Assembly: GCA_013151255.1 (NCBI GenBank)
Contig: JAADIQ010000069.1
Location: 1 to 52,736, forward strand
Reading direction: 5' to 3'
Source of the DNA: Alphaproteobacteria bacterium
Lineage (GTDB): Bacteria; Pseudomonadota; Alphaproteobacteria; Caulobacterales; Parvularculaceae
Length of the DNA: 52,736 bases
In this document: positions 44,672 through 52,736 of the stretch, in pieces
Layout: each line of letters starts with the position of its first letter
Position numbering within the stretch: position 1 is the stretch's first letter
Program-made: the position numbers and the translations under genes
Notes under the pieces: model-generated
Databases searched by the model: none
What the model was told of the DNA's origin: nothing
The model's input: the letters and a program-made list of their open reading frames with translations, nothing else

Positions 44672-44982
44672 AACTGTGCATTCGCGCTTAATATGAACCC
44701 AGTAACCACGCGGCCTGTAGCTGAATCTAGTCCAACATTTTCACCCTCAATGGCCGCCGGCGCCGCCGATCGCTGAGATGTCTTTATCACGCGCACTGGG
44801 TTTGCTCCTTTGCCGCAATTTTGGCCCATGGAATCATTATCAAAAGCCAGTATACGCCCACCCAAACGCGTGAGGATAACTTTTCACCAAATATAGGTTT
44901 TATGAAAGACTACCCTCTCAGGGTTGTAAAATTGAAGAATCGATTCGTGTTCGGGTTGCAGGCGTATAGAGGTCATGATTGT
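44672..44982. other. Non-coding stretch after the Phd gene
   Basis: 311 bases without a supportable gene. No toxin frame, tRNA or clear terminator was seen. The palindromic element at 44983-45116 follows, then 62 bases before sfsA. Confidence 0.5.
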
Positions 44983-45116
44983 CGTCATCCCGTGTGCAAT
45001 GCGGCATGAAATGCCGCTTTGCTAGCCCGGGATCGCTGCCGGCAGGCTCGAACTTATCGAGATAGATCCCGGACCAGCGAAGCAACATTTCATGTTGCAT
45101 CGCATCCGGGATGACG
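44983..45116. repeat. 134-bp REP-like palindromic element
   Basis: Terminal inverted repeats CGTCATCCCG (44983) and CGGGATGACG (45107) are perfect. Inside: hairpin GCGGCAT-GAA-ATGCCGC (45001-45017), a pair CCGGGATC (45027) / GATCCCGG (45065), and hairpin GCAACAT-TTC-ATGTTGC (45082-45098). The whole can fold into a cruciform-like structure. GTCATCCCG-ended palindromes recur between alphaproteobacterial genes. Confidence 0.8.
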
Positions 45117-45178
45117 TCGAACGAGCCCCCCCTATCGAATGATTGCCGCCTCTGCCCGACTTCGTCTAAACGCGTGCA

Positions 45179-45886
45179 ATGCAAATCCCCTCCCCCCTTC
45201 TGCGCGGCCGCCTGATAAAACGCTATAAGCGCTTCCTCGCCGATATCGCGCTTGATGACGGGCGCGAGATTACCGCCCATTGCGCCAATCCCGGCTCCAT
45301 GCTCGGCGTCGCTATTGCGGGCGCGACGGTGTGGGTCAACGAGCACAACAACAACAAGCGCAAGCTGGCCTTTTCCTGGGAGATGGTTGAGATCGGCGAG
45401 ACCCTGATCCCGATCAACACGGTCAATCCCAACAAGATTGCTCTGGAAGCCATCGAGGCTGGCGCCATTCCCGAACTTGCCGGATATGGCGATATCCGCC
45501 GCGAGGTGAAATATGGCGCGGCGAGCCGCATCGATCTGTTGCTCGAGGGCGGCAAGCACGCGGCGCCCTGCTATGTGGAGGTCAAGAATGTGCATCTGTC
45601 GCGCGCGCCGGGTCTGGCCGAATTCCCCGACAGCGTCACAACGCGCGGCGCAAAGCATCTGGCCGAGCTGTCACGGGTTGCGGCGGCGGGCGGGCGCGCG
45701 GTGATGCTATTCGTGGTTCAGCGCAGCGACTGCACCCGGTTCCGGCCAGCCGCAGACCTCGATCCGGCCTATGGCGCGGCGCTGAAATCAGCGGTTGCAG
45801 CAGGTGTTGAAACATTGTGCTATGATTGCGAAGTCAGCCTCAGCGCGGTAGGGCTTCGCAACCGCCTTGAGATAGAACTGGTTTAA
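45179..45886 (+). CDS. sfsA: SfsA sugar-fermentation stimulation protein homologue
   Basis: 235 residues starting MQIPSPLLRGRLIKRYKRFLADI. SfsA signature: CANPGSMLG, NTVNPNKIALEA, VEVKNVHL and FPDSVTTRGAKHLAEL. SfsA proteins carry a PD-(D/E)XK-like nuclease fold (VEVKN is the catalytic segment). Cellular role unclear. Upstream of map in the same direction. Confidence 0.93.
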   Translation: MQIPSPLLRGRLIKRYKRFLADIALDDGREITAHCANPGSMLGVAIAGATVWVNEHNNNKRKLAFSWEMVEIGETLIPINTVNPNKIALEAIEAGAIPELAGYGDIRREVKYGAASRIDLLLEGGKHAAPCYVEVKNVHLSRAPGLAEFPDSVTTRGAKHLAELSRVAAAGGRAVMLFVVQRSDCTRFRPAADLDPAYGAALKSAVAAGVETLCYDCEVSLSAVGLRNRLEIELV

Positions 45887-45903
45887 ACAAAGCAAGATTG
45901 CCC

Positions 45904-46752
45904 ATGACAGAACTCGCCACAGACGCAGATATCGAGACCGCCGCCGATGAGATAGAAATCCATGGGCCGGAGGATTTTGCCGGCATGCGCAAGGCCGGGC
46001 GGCTGGCGGCCGAATGCCTCGACATGCTGACCGAGCATGTGGCGCCCGGCGCCACGACCCAACAGCTTGACGATTTGGTGCGCGAGATGGTGCTCGACAA
46101 TGGCGCCCTATCGGCGACCATCGGCTACCGCGGCTATCGTCACGCCACCTGCATTTCGCTCAACCATGTGATCTGCCACGGCATCCCCGGACCGAAGCTG
46201 CTGAAAGACGGCGACATCATGAATATCGACGTGACGGTCATTGTCGATGGCTGGCATGGCGACACCAGCCGGATGTATTATGCGGGCGAACCAAAAGTGA
46301 AGGCGCGCCGCTTGGTCGACACCACCTATGAGGCGATGATCGCGGGGATTAACGCGGTGAAACCCGGCGCCACATTGCGCGATATCGGCGCCGCCATTCA
46401 GGCGATTGGCGAGGGCCAAGGGTTTTCCATCGTTCGCGATTTTTGCGGCCACGGGCTCGGCAAGGTTTTTCATTCCGCCCCCAGCGTCGTTCATTATGCG
46501 GAATATAAAGACCGCTGGGGCACGGTGCACCGCGCAGCGGACACCGAAATCAAACCCGGCATGTTCTTCACCATCGAGCCGATGATCAATGACGGCAAAC
46601 CGGATGTTAAAGTGATGAAAGACGGCTGGACCGCCGTCAGCCGCGACAAGTCGCTCTCCGCCCAGTTCGAACACTCCCTTGGTGTTACTGAGGACGGGTT
46701 TGAGATTTTTACCTCCTCGCCCAAGGGGCTTGATCGCCCGCCTTACAGCTAA
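45904..46752 (+). CDS. map: Type I methionine aminopeptidase
   Basis: 282 residues from ATG 45904. Metal-ligand residues of the pita-bread fold are visible: [11 protein letters not shown] (two Asp), [11 protein letters not shown] (His), FFTIEPMI (Glu) and a late Glu ([11 protein letters not shown]). It removes N-terminal Met. N-terminal extension of ~25 residues is charged. radC starts at its stop codon. Confidence 0.95.
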   Translation: MTELATDADIETAADEIEIHGPEDFAGMRKAGRLAAECLDMLTEHVAPGATTQQLDDLVREMVLDNGALSATIGYRGYRHATCISLNHVICHGIPGPKLLKDGDIMNIDVTVIVDGWHGDTSRMYYAGEPKVKARRLVDTTYEAMIAGINAVKPGATLRDIGAAIQAIGEGQGFSIVRDFCGHGLGKVFHSAPSVVHYAEYKDRWGTVHRAADTEIKPGMFFTIEPMINDGKPDVKVMKDGWTAVSRDKSLSAQFEHSLGVTEDGFEIFTSSPKGLDRPPYS

Positions 46753-47447
46753 TGGCTGCCGGCGCAGCGAAATCTACCGACCATGCGAAAGGCCATCGCG
46801 AGCGCCTGCGTGTGCGGTTCAAGAAAGCCGGTATTGACGGGCTCCAGGATTACGAGCTCTTAGAACTGGTTTTGTTCCGCGCCATTCCGCGCCGCGATGT
46901 TAAGCCGCTGGCGAAAGACTTGATCGCAAAATTCGGCGGTTTTGCCGAGGCTCTCGCCGCGCCGATAGATCGCCTCGTCGAAGTGAAAGGCGTGTCGCAA
47001 AATGTCGCCGAGGAGTTGAAAATCGTTCAGGCGGCGGCGATTAAGCTGACCCAGGAGCGCATCCTCAAGCGCCCGGTCATCACCTCGTGGAACGATCTCC
47101 TGTCTTATTGCCGCGCGGCGATGGCGGATGAGAAAACCGAACTTTTCCGCATCATGTTTCTCGACAAGAAAAACATCCTGATTGCTGATGAAGTACAGCA
47201 GCGCGGCACAGTCGATCATACGCCGGTCTATCCGCGCGAGGTGGTCAAGCGCGCGCTGGAGCTTGGCGCCTCGGCGATTATCCTGGTGCACAATCACCCG
47301 TCCGGCGACCCAACGCCGTCGCGCGCCGATGTGGAGATGACCAACCAAATCATCAAGGCCGGCGCGGCCCTCAACATCCGCGTCCACGACCACATCATCG
47401 TCGGCCACAAACACCATGCAAGCTTTAAGTCGCTGGGACTGATTTGA
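46752..47447 (+). CDS. radC: RadC/YsbA-family JAMM-motif protein
   Basis: 231 residues, one-base overlap with map. N-terminal HhH-like part ([34 protein letters not shown]), C-terminal JAMM/MPN+ domain with [14 protein letters not shown] (metal His, Asp) and the [18 protein letters not shown] segment. Despite the name, the DNA repair role is doubtful. Confidence 0.94.
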   Translation: MAAGAAKSTDHAKGHRERLRVRFKKAGIDGLQDYELLELVLFRAIPRRDVKPLAKDLIAKFGGFAEALAAPIDRLVEVKGVSQNVAEELKIVQAAAIKLTQERILKRPVITSWNDLLSYCRAAMADEKTELFRIMFLDKKNILIADEVQQRGTVDHTPVYPREVVKRALELGASAIILVHNHPSGDPTPSRADVEMTNQIIKAGAALNIRVHDHIIVGHKHHASFKSLGLI

Positions 47448-47470
47448 GGGTGTTAAATTTTTTGAAGACA

Positions 47471-48130
47471 ATGACACCGGGTTCAACCCGGGATGCGCAA
47501 ACCGGCGGCGGGCGGCGGGCGATTTTGCATGTGCTGTTGGAAAATCGCGATGGCCTGACGGCGGATGAAATCGCCGCGCGCTTATCGGTGACGCGCTCGG
47601 CCGTGCGCCAGCAGATTGTCGGCCTCGAACGCGATGGGCTGGCGGCGCGCAAGGCGCTGGCGCGACGCAAAGGCCGGCCGAGCCATGTTTATTGCATTAC
47701 CGAAGACGGCATTCACGAATTTCCAAAACGCTATGACTGGTTTTCCGCGCTCTTGCTTGGGGTGCTGTCCGAGCGCCTCGGCGAGGATGATTTGCGCAAC
47801 ACGCTTGACGCTCTGGGCAAGAAAATTGGCGGTGAATTAAGGCTGCAACTTGCCGGGCCTGACAGCGATGTTTCCGCGGCCGACCTCGCCAGCGCAATGT
47901 CCGACCTTGGCTATGTTGCACGCGCCGCCCACAACCAAGACGGCGGCGAAGAAATCCAGGCGTTTAATTGCGTCTACCACCACCTCGCAGCACAACACCC
48001 GGAAGTCTGTGACTTCGACCTCGCGCTGATTGAAGCCGCGACCGGAAAACGTCCGGAACATGCCGAATGCATGGTCCGCGGCGGCGGCTCGTGTAGGTTT
48101 AAGTTCGCCAAAGCCGACAACGCCGGCTAA
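47471..48130 (+). CDS. HTH regulator with C-terminal four-Cys motif (SufR-like)
   Basis: 219 residues from ATG 47471; the frame opens further upstream with GTG 47450 and TTG starts, so the start is uncertain. N-terminal winged HTH (GLTADEIAARLSVTRSAVRQQIVGLERDGLAAR). C-terminal part carries Cys in the pattern C-x12-C-x19-C-x7-C (AFNCVYHH, EVCDFDL, AECMVRG, GSCRF), reminiscent of SufR-like Fe-S sensing repressors. An Fe-S ligand role is inferred; the spacing is not identical to what I recall for SufR. Directly after radC. Confidence 0.72.
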   Translation: MTPGSTRDAQTGGGRRAILHVLLENRDGLTADEIAARLSVTRSAVRQQIVGLERDGLAARKALARRKGRPSHVYCITEDGIHEFPKRYDWFSALLLGVLSERLGEDDLRNTLDALGKKIGGELRLQLAGPDSDVSAADLASAMSDLGYVARAAHNQDGGEEIQAFNCVYHHLAAQHPEVCDFDLALIEAATGKRPEHAECMVRGGGSCRFKFAKADNAG

Positions 48131-48147
48131 CGCAAAAACTACACGCG

Positions 48148-49158
48148 CTAATCGCCATAGATCGCCGTTGTGTTGACCCCGCTCGCGCTTTTTACGCCGC
48201 GAAACATGCCGGGCGTGTTGAACACCATCGCAAACGCGCCGTCTGCGCCAAGCACAATCACGCCGCCGCCGCCACCGAGCGTTTCGAGCCGGCCGTGGAT
48301 CACATCCTTGGCCGCGTCCTCGACGGTCTTGCCGGCATATTCAACCTGGGCGCAAATATCGCGGGCAATCGTCAGCCGGATAAAATATTCTCCGTGACCA
48401 GTGGAAGATACAGCGCAGGATTTATTGTCGGCGAAGGTTCCGGCGCCAATAATCGGCGTGTCGCCCACCCGCCCGAAATTTTTTAGCGTCATCCCGCCGG
48501 TTGAGGTGCCCGCTGCAAGATTGCCGCTGGCATCCAGCGCAACGGCGCCAACCGTTCCATATTTAAAATCATGGCTGATGGCGCTGTCTTTTTGTTCTTT
48601 CTCACGCTTCAGCGCCTCTTCGTAACTCTTCCAGCGATGCTCCGTGTAGAAATATTCTGGCTCAACTATCTCCAACCCCTGCTGTTCGGCGAATTTATCA
48701 GCGCCGTTGCCGGCAAACATCACATGGACGGAGTTTTCCATCACCTCACGGGCGAGCCGGATCGGGTTTTTGACGGTTGTAACGCCGGTCACCGCGCCGG
48801 CGTTGAGCGTTGCGCCATCCATAATCGAGGCGTCGAGTTCGTTCTTGCCATCACGGGTGAAAACCGCGCCTTTGCCTGAATTAAATAACGGCGAGTCTTC
48901 CATGGTCACAATCGCCGCCTCAACCGCATCCAGCGCCGCGCCGCCATCTTCCAAAATCGCATAGCCAGCATCGAGCGCTTCATTGAGCTTGGCGATAAAT
49001 TGCGCTTCCTTCGCCGGCGTGTAGCGTCCGGGCGCCAACGCGCCTGCGCCGCCATGAATGACGATGGTCACCGGCAGCGCGGCTGTGTCTTGCGCCGCTG
49101 CGACGGAGCCCAATGTAAGGATGCCAAAGGCGGCAAACGCCGCGACCGGGTTTTTCAT
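48148..49158 (-). CDS. Exported isoaspartyl peptidase/L-asparaginase (Ntn hydrolase)
   Basis: 336 residues with a signal peptide (...LGSVAAAQD). Ntn-hydrolase with the self-cleavage Thr in KYGTVGAVALDASG, and IVIHGGAGAL near the N-terminus, GTSTGGMTLKNFGRVGDTPIIGAGTFAD and SSTGHGEYFIR. The precursor autocleaves into alpha and beta chains. It hydrolyses isoaspartyl dipeptides or asparagine in the periplasm. Confidence 0.93.
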   Translation of the reverse strand: MKNPVAAFAAFGILTLGSVAAAQDTAALPVTIVIHGGAGALAPGRYTPAKEAQFIAKLNEALDAGYAILEDGGAALDAVEAAIVTMEDSPLFNSGKGAVFTRDGKNELDASIMDGATLNAGAVTGVTTVKNPIRLAREVMENSVHVMFAGNGADKFAEQQGLEIVEPEYFYTEHRWKSYEEALKREKEQKDSAISHDFKYGTVGAVALDASGNLAAGTSTGGMTLKNFGRVGDTPIIGAGTFADNKSCAVSSTGHGEYFIRLTIARDICAQVEYAGKTVEDAAKDVIHGRLETLGGGGGVIVLGADGAFAMVFNTPGMFRGVKSASGVNTTAIYGD

Positions 49159-49347
49159 CTGTCAAATTCCTACATTCGCAAATCAGCACCCCTAGCCTGT
49201 AGGGCGGCGCTGTGTTCGGCCAATAGATTGACATGGTTTCTTGGATTAACAAACTCGCCGAACCACACCGCGCGCTATAGCGCCCCCTGCGTGACAGAGC
49301 TGCGCGTTATACCGGTATGCGCTCAATAGATGCCTGATAGGGCGAGA

Positions 49348-49614
49348 TCAGGCCTCGCCAATCGCCGAGAGATAAAGCTCCAGCAAGGCTTCCTGCTCCT
49401 GGCGGTCGGCGCGATCCATTTTGCGGATACGCACCACCTGGCGCAGCACTTTGACGTCATAACCCTCGCCCTTCGCCTCGGCGTAGATTTCCTTGACGTC
49501 ATTCAAGATCGCGGCTTTTTCTTCTTCAAGGCGCTCCACGCGTTCTATGAACGAGCGCAGCCGGTCCGCTGCGACGGTTGTTCCGCCTTCTATATTCGCT
49601 GATCCGTCCGCCAC
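49348..49614 (-). CDS. gapR: GapR-family (DUF2312) DNA-binding protein
   Basis: 88 residues from a GTG start. All-helical: VAADRLRSFIERVERLEEEKAAILNDVKEIYAEAKGEGYDVKVLRQVVRIRKMD is the DUF2312 hallmark. In Caulobacter GapR binds overtwisted DNA and aids topoisomerases. A strong sign of Alphaproteobacteria. Confidence 0.94.
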   Translation of the reverse strand: MADGSANIEGGTTVAADRLRSFIERVERLEEEKAAILNDVKEIYAEAKGEGYDVKVLRQVVRIRKMDRADRQEQEALLELYLSAIGEA

Positions 49615-49729
49615 TATACGCGCTCCCTCAATATTTCATCTGACTACGGATGGTTTTCCCGCCCGCCTGGCCTATATAAATAGAAAAGCACGAGGGCGGA
49701 GCCAAGCGGCAATCGCAAAGTGGGGAAAA

Positions 49730-50275
49730 TTAAATCTCTTGACCGTCGAGATCGCGTCGCAGGGCGCGCGCGCGTCGGCGCACATCTTCGTCATGAGGGT
49801 TCCATTCCAGAACCTTCTGATACATCTCATAAGCCGCGCGGCGCTCGCCCGAGGCGTATAAAATACCGGCAAGCGTGGTGCGGATCTCAAACTGGCGCGG
49901 CTCAAGCTCAAGCACGCGGGAGAAGTCTTCAATCGCGCCGGCCGTGTCGTTGACGCTTAACCGCACCCGCCCGCGCAAGGCATAGCCTTGCGCAAAATGC
50001 GGCGCCAGGCCGACAATATGGTCGAGAAGCGTCAGCGCGAGATCGTCAGCGCCCTCAGCCGCGCTTAGCTCGGCCCGGGCGTAAAGAAGATCGACCGTGT
50101 CGCTCTGGGCGTCGGACCAGATTTCGATGATGCGGGAGACATTTTCTTCCGCGCGCACCGCATCGCCGGTGCGCAGCTCCTCAAACAGCAAATCGAGGCG
50201 CGGATCGGTCTGATCCGCCGCCGCCGGGACGGCGAGCGCCATACTCGCGAGAATCAACAAACAAAGCCTTCGCAT
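49730..50275 (-). CDS. Exported TPR protein
   Basis: 181 residues from ATG 50275, which gives a clean signal peptide (MRRLCLLILASMALAVPAAADQ); an earlier in-frame start is less good. TPR units are visible (APHFAQGYALRGRVRLSVNDTAGAIEDFSRVLELEP, and FEIRTTLAGILYASGERRAAYEMYQKVLEWNP). Periplasmic scaffold role likely; partner unknown. Confidence 0.82.
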   Translation of the reverse strand: MRRLCLLILASMALAVPAAADQTDPRLDLLFEELRTGDAVRAEENVSRIIEIWSDAQSDTVDLLYARAELSAAEGADDLALTLLDHIVGLAPHFAQGYALRGRVRLSVNDTAGAIEDFSRVLELEPRQFEIRTTLAGILYASGERRAAYEMYQKVLEWNPHDEDVRRRARALRRDLDGQEI

Positions 50276-50329
50276 ATGCGAAAGCCTAGCGGTCAAAGCC
50301 TTAAAATCCAAGGAAGAAGCCGTCCGGCG

Positions 50330-50455
50330 TTAGCCCTGACGCGCTTTAAAGCGTTTCTGGGTCTTGTTGATGACATAGACGCGCCCCTTACGGCGGATCA
50401 CGCGGCAGTCTTTATGACGCTTTTTCAAAGACTTAAGGGAGCTACGGACTTTCAT
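50330..50455 (-). CDS. rpmJ: 50S ribosomal protein L36
   Basis: 41 residues ([19 protein letters not shown]...): the basic, zinc-ribbon-less form of L36. Only one Cys ([26 protein letters not shown]) is kept, so it is the Zn-independent C- type. Too short for usual ORF lists but unmistakable. Confidence 0.95.
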   Translation of the reverse strand: MKVRSSLKSLKKRHKDCRVIRRKGRVYVINKTQKRFKARQG

Positions 50456-50595
50456 CGGACTGGCCTTTAATGCACAAGGGAGCGCGGGAGATAGTCAAAC
50501 CCAGCGCCGCTGTCAACACTACCCCAGAGCGATTGCGCCGGCGGACGCTGCGCGTTAGCTAACCCAACGCCTCTATAGAAAGATACCCAAGGAAT

Positions 50596-51330
50596 ATGAA
50601 CAACGACACCCCCGATCTCAACGGTAAAACCGCCCTCGTCACGGGCGCCTCGCGCGGCATTGGCCGGGCGATGGCCCTGGCCCTGGCTAAGGCCGGCGCG
50701 CATGTTTTGGCGCTGGCGCGCACCAGCGGCGGGCTTGAAGAGCTTGATGATGATATCCGCGCCGTCGGCGGAACGGCGTCGTTGATCCCCATGGATCTGG
50801 TGGAAGGCGACGGCATAGAACAGCTCGCCGGCGCGCTGGCCGGGCGCATCGACAAACTCGATATCCTACTCGCCAACGCCGCCAGCCTCGGCGAGCTGGC
50901 GCCGCTCACCGACATCGACCCGAGAGTGTGGCGTCACACGCTCGATTTAAACCTCACCGTCAACTGGCGGCTGCTGCGCGCGCTTAATCCGCTGCTGCGC
51001 AAGTCAGACGACGCCCGCGTAATATTCCTCACCTCAAGCGTCGGCGGCAAAGTCGCGCGCGCCTTTTGGGGCGCTTATGCGGTGTCGAAAGCGGCGATGG
51101 AAATGCTCGGGGCGACCTATGCGGAGGAAACCCGCACAACCAATATCCGCGTCGCCATCATCGACCCCGGAGCGATGCGCACCAAAATGCGCGCGCAAGC
51201 CATGCCGGGGGAAGACCCGCAAACATTGCCGCTGCCGAGCGATCTGGCGCCGTTGCTGTTCCATGCGTTGACGGAAAAGTCAGACGGATTGGCGCGCTAT
51301 GAATTTCGTGAGTGGAAAAACCGCAGCTAG
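50596..51330 (+). CDS. Short-chain dehydrogenase/reductase (SDR)
   Basis: 244 residues with AAGGAAT ahead of the ATG. Classical SDR: cofactor motif TGASRGIGRA, NAAS (LLANAASLGELAP), catalytic Ser/Tyr-x3-Lys (FLTSSVGG, YAVSKAA) and IDPGAMRTKM. Substrate unknown. Convergent with the formyltransferase-like gene. Confidence 0.93.
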   Translation: MNNDTPDLNGKTALVTGASRGIGRAMALALAKAGAHVLALARTSGGLEELDDDIRAVGGTASLIPMDLVEGDGIEQLAGALAGRIDKLDILLANAASLGELAPLTDIDPRVWRHTLDLNLTVNWRLLRALNPLLRKSDDARVIFLTSSVGGKVARAFWGAYAVSKAAMEMLGATYAEETRTTNIRVAIIDPGAMRTKMRAQAMPGEDPQTLPLPSDLAPLLFHALTEKSDGLARYEFREWKNRS

Positions 51331-51441
51331 TGCGGCCCGAAGACAACGTAATATTTAGCTGAAGAACAGGAATGCATATCTATCGTATAGATATCATTTT
51401 CATGAATTCGCGTATTACACTTCGTTAATGTGGCTTTAAAA

Positions 51442-52077
51442 TCAGGCTTGGGCGGCGAGCCGGCCGATGTAATCTTCGCCGCAAGCACGCCAAAGCAGCG
51501 CCGCCTCATCTAAAGAGGCGTTGGCGGGCATTTGGCAAAGCGCCTGAAACTGTTTGTTCGTGCGTTTGTGAGGCGCCCACTGTTCCTCCTCCATATGCGG
51601 CATCGATGCGTCCGTGTCCGCGCAAAAAGCGCCAACCAGCGAGAACACATTGACGGCATGTGCATATGTCAGGTCCGCCAGCGCCACGCGTTCAGAATTC
51701 GGCGGCGCCGGAAAACGGCAAACAGCAACGATAGGCCCTGCATCAACACGCGCGGTCATTTCGTGAGCGGTGACGCCAAAGGTTTCGGCGCCCTCCCAGA
51801 TGGCGAAGCTCTCAGGATGAGAACCAGGATATTCCGGCGAGCCCGGATGAATGTTATACGGCGTAATTCGAAGCCGGGATAATAATGCGGCAGGAACGAT
51901 TGTCCCCGCCAGAAAAGAAATGACGCGGACATTTCCTTCATACCGGTCAACCGCCGCCGTTAAGCTAGGCAGGTTATGGGCGACCCCTACGCGCAAAAAC
52001 GGGTTCTGCTCCAACAAAAACTGTTGAAGAAGCGGCGCTTCACGGCGGGCTGTGAGGATGATAATCTGGCGCTGCAT
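51442..52077 (-). CDS. Formyltransferase-family protein
   Basis: 211 residues, of the methionyl-tRNA formyltransferase/GART fold: ISFLAGTIVPAALLSRLRITPYNIHPGSPEYPGSHPESFAIWEGAETFGVTAHEM contains the NIHPG-type active-site segment and the conserved Asp/His region (DAGPIV). It is shorter than Fmt and lacks its C-terminal domain, so it is not the house-keeping Fmt. Substrate unknown. Confidence 0.82.
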   Translation of the reverse strand: MQRQIIILTARREAPLLQQFLLEQNPFLRVGVAHNLPSLTAAVDRYEGNVRVISFLAGTIVPAALLSRLRITPYNIHPGSPEYPGSHPESFAIWEGAETFGVTAHEMTARVDAGPIVAVCRFPAPPNSERVALADLTYAHAVNVFSLVGAFCADTDASMPHMEEEQWAPHKRTNKQFQALCQMPANASLDEAALLWRACGEDYIGRLAAQA

Positions 52078-52279
52078 GCTGATTGCTCAATAGGACAGAC
52101 CTAATGCACCAGAACATGGTTAATGCCGGGTTTCTTTCCTCAAATTTGGCCGAGCCCATTAGCGGATATGTTGAAATCTGCAGCACTCATTATCGGCGTC
52201 TGGACACAAGGCAATAGGCATCACCGCACGAAAAGCCCCCATATGGACAACAGCGCCCGCAACACCGTAATGATCGGCG

Positions 52280-52736
52280 ATGAAAACCGAATATAAACAG
52301 GCAAGCCTCACCCTTATTGGCGCGATCGCAATGGGCACCGGCGTGATGATTGGCGCCGGAATTTTTGCGCTCACCGGACAAGTCGCCGAATTTTCTGGTG
52401 CGTTGTTCCCCCTCGCCTTCCTGACCGCCGCCGTCATCAGCGCGTTTAGCGCTTACAGCTATATCAAGGTTTCGAATAAATATCCGTCAGCGGGCGGAAT
52501 TGCGATGATCCTGCGCAAATCTTATGGCCCCGCCACCATAACCGGCGCCGCGGCGCTACTGATGGCCATCTCTATGGTCATCAATGAAAGCCTCGTGGCG
52601 CGGACATTTGGCGCCTACACGCTTCAGCTTTTCAACATCGACGATAACGGTTTTCTGGTGGCGCTGCTGGCGGTCGGGCTCATCATTTTCGCTTTTCTGG
52701 TCAACATCGCCGGCAACAAGGTGATCAGTAATATTT
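52280..52736 (+). CDS. APC-family amino acid permease, 5' part (cut by window edge)
   Basis: 152 residues visible, open to the right edge. MKTEYKQASLTLIGAIAMGTGVMIGAGIFALTGQVAE is the typical APC N-terminus (GxG-x-GAGIF). It has several membrane helices already. Inner-membrane amino acid or cation transporter; substrate not readable from this part. Confidence 0.88.
   Translation, partial: MKTEYKQASLTLIGAIAMGTGVMIGAGIFALTGQVAEFSGALFPLAFLTAAVISAFSAYSYIKVSNKYPSAGGIAMILRKSYGPATITGAAALLMAISMVINESLVARTFGAYTLQLFNIDDNGFLVALLAVGLIIFAFLVNIAGNKVISNI

Noticed and set aside
44672-45178. Toxin gene after the Phd antitoxin
   Set aside because: No RelE-, Doc- or PIN-like frame on either strand. The short frames present have no recognisable motif.
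1-52736. CRISPR arrays or prophage genes
   Set aside because: No regularly spaced direct repeats and no phage structural or integrase genes were seen.

Overview
The window reads as a chromosomal piece of a Gram-negative alphaproteobacterium. The support is a GapR/DUF2312 gene, a TetR-type (not PaaX) phenylacetate regulator, and short CTAG-bounded palindromic repeats of the kind common between alphaproteobacterial genes. It has about 57 gene-sized features, one tRNA, several regulatory sites and at least two families of palindromic repeats. Genus cannot be fixed from the sequence alone. Both edges cut genes: the 3' part of a multicopper oxidase at the left and the 5' part of an APC permease at the right.

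Region 1 (1-13622) is a copper-resistance island. It holds CopA multicopper oxidase, CopB, a His/Asp-rich exported peptide, a Cu+-exporting P1B ATPase, a SAM methyltransferase, a cupredoxin, a DUF2231 membrane protein, a SnoaL-like exported protein, a Cys-rich exported protein, and a CusC-CusB-CusA tripartite efflux pump. CusB carries a fused CusF domain. Together they would move copper out of the cytoplasm (ATPase), oxidise and bind it in the periplasm (CopA, cupredoxin, CusF-like domain), and export it across the outer membrane (CusCBA). cusA is split by a one-base frameshift.

Region 2 (13695-27455) is a nearly complete phenylacetate (paa) degradation regulon. A minus-strand operon reads paaA, a DUF3291 gene, paaB, paaC, paaD, paaE, a second PaaA-like gene, paaH and paaF. 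A second minus-strand operon reads paaI, paaJ and an AraC-type regulator. A divergent plus-strand operon reads paaG, paaZ and a TetR regulator (paaR). Two matching 24-bp palindromes, TTA-N3-GACC-N4-GGTC-N3-TWA, lie at the promoters of these operons and are good candidates for PaaR operators. The phenylacetate-CoA ligase gene (paaK) is not here.

Region 3 (27490-31761) holds a Ppx/GppA phosphatase and a phage-shock module. pspF is divergent from a sigma-54-type operon: a small membrane protein, pspA, pspB, pspC with a natural run of eight His, and another small membrane protein. Three evenly spaced GGT-N7-ACC dyads between pspF and the operon look like tandem PspF enhancer sites.

Region 4 (31828-52736) is mainly housekeeping and hypothetical genes: a YghU-like glutathione transferase, an EF-hand protein, a sterol-desaturase-family hydroxylase, a second frameshifted gene, ndk, small membrane proteins, erpA, an oxidoreductase, tRNA-Leu(UAA), sdaA, a haem lipoprotein with a TPR partner, a CinA-like protein, an orphan Phd antitoxin, sfsA, map, radC, a Cys-rich HTH regulator, an isoaspartyl peptidase, gapR, a TPR protein, rpmJ, an SDR, a formyltransferase-like protein and a permease. 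Two full copies of a double-hairpin repeat and one 134-bp REP-like palindrome sit between genes here.
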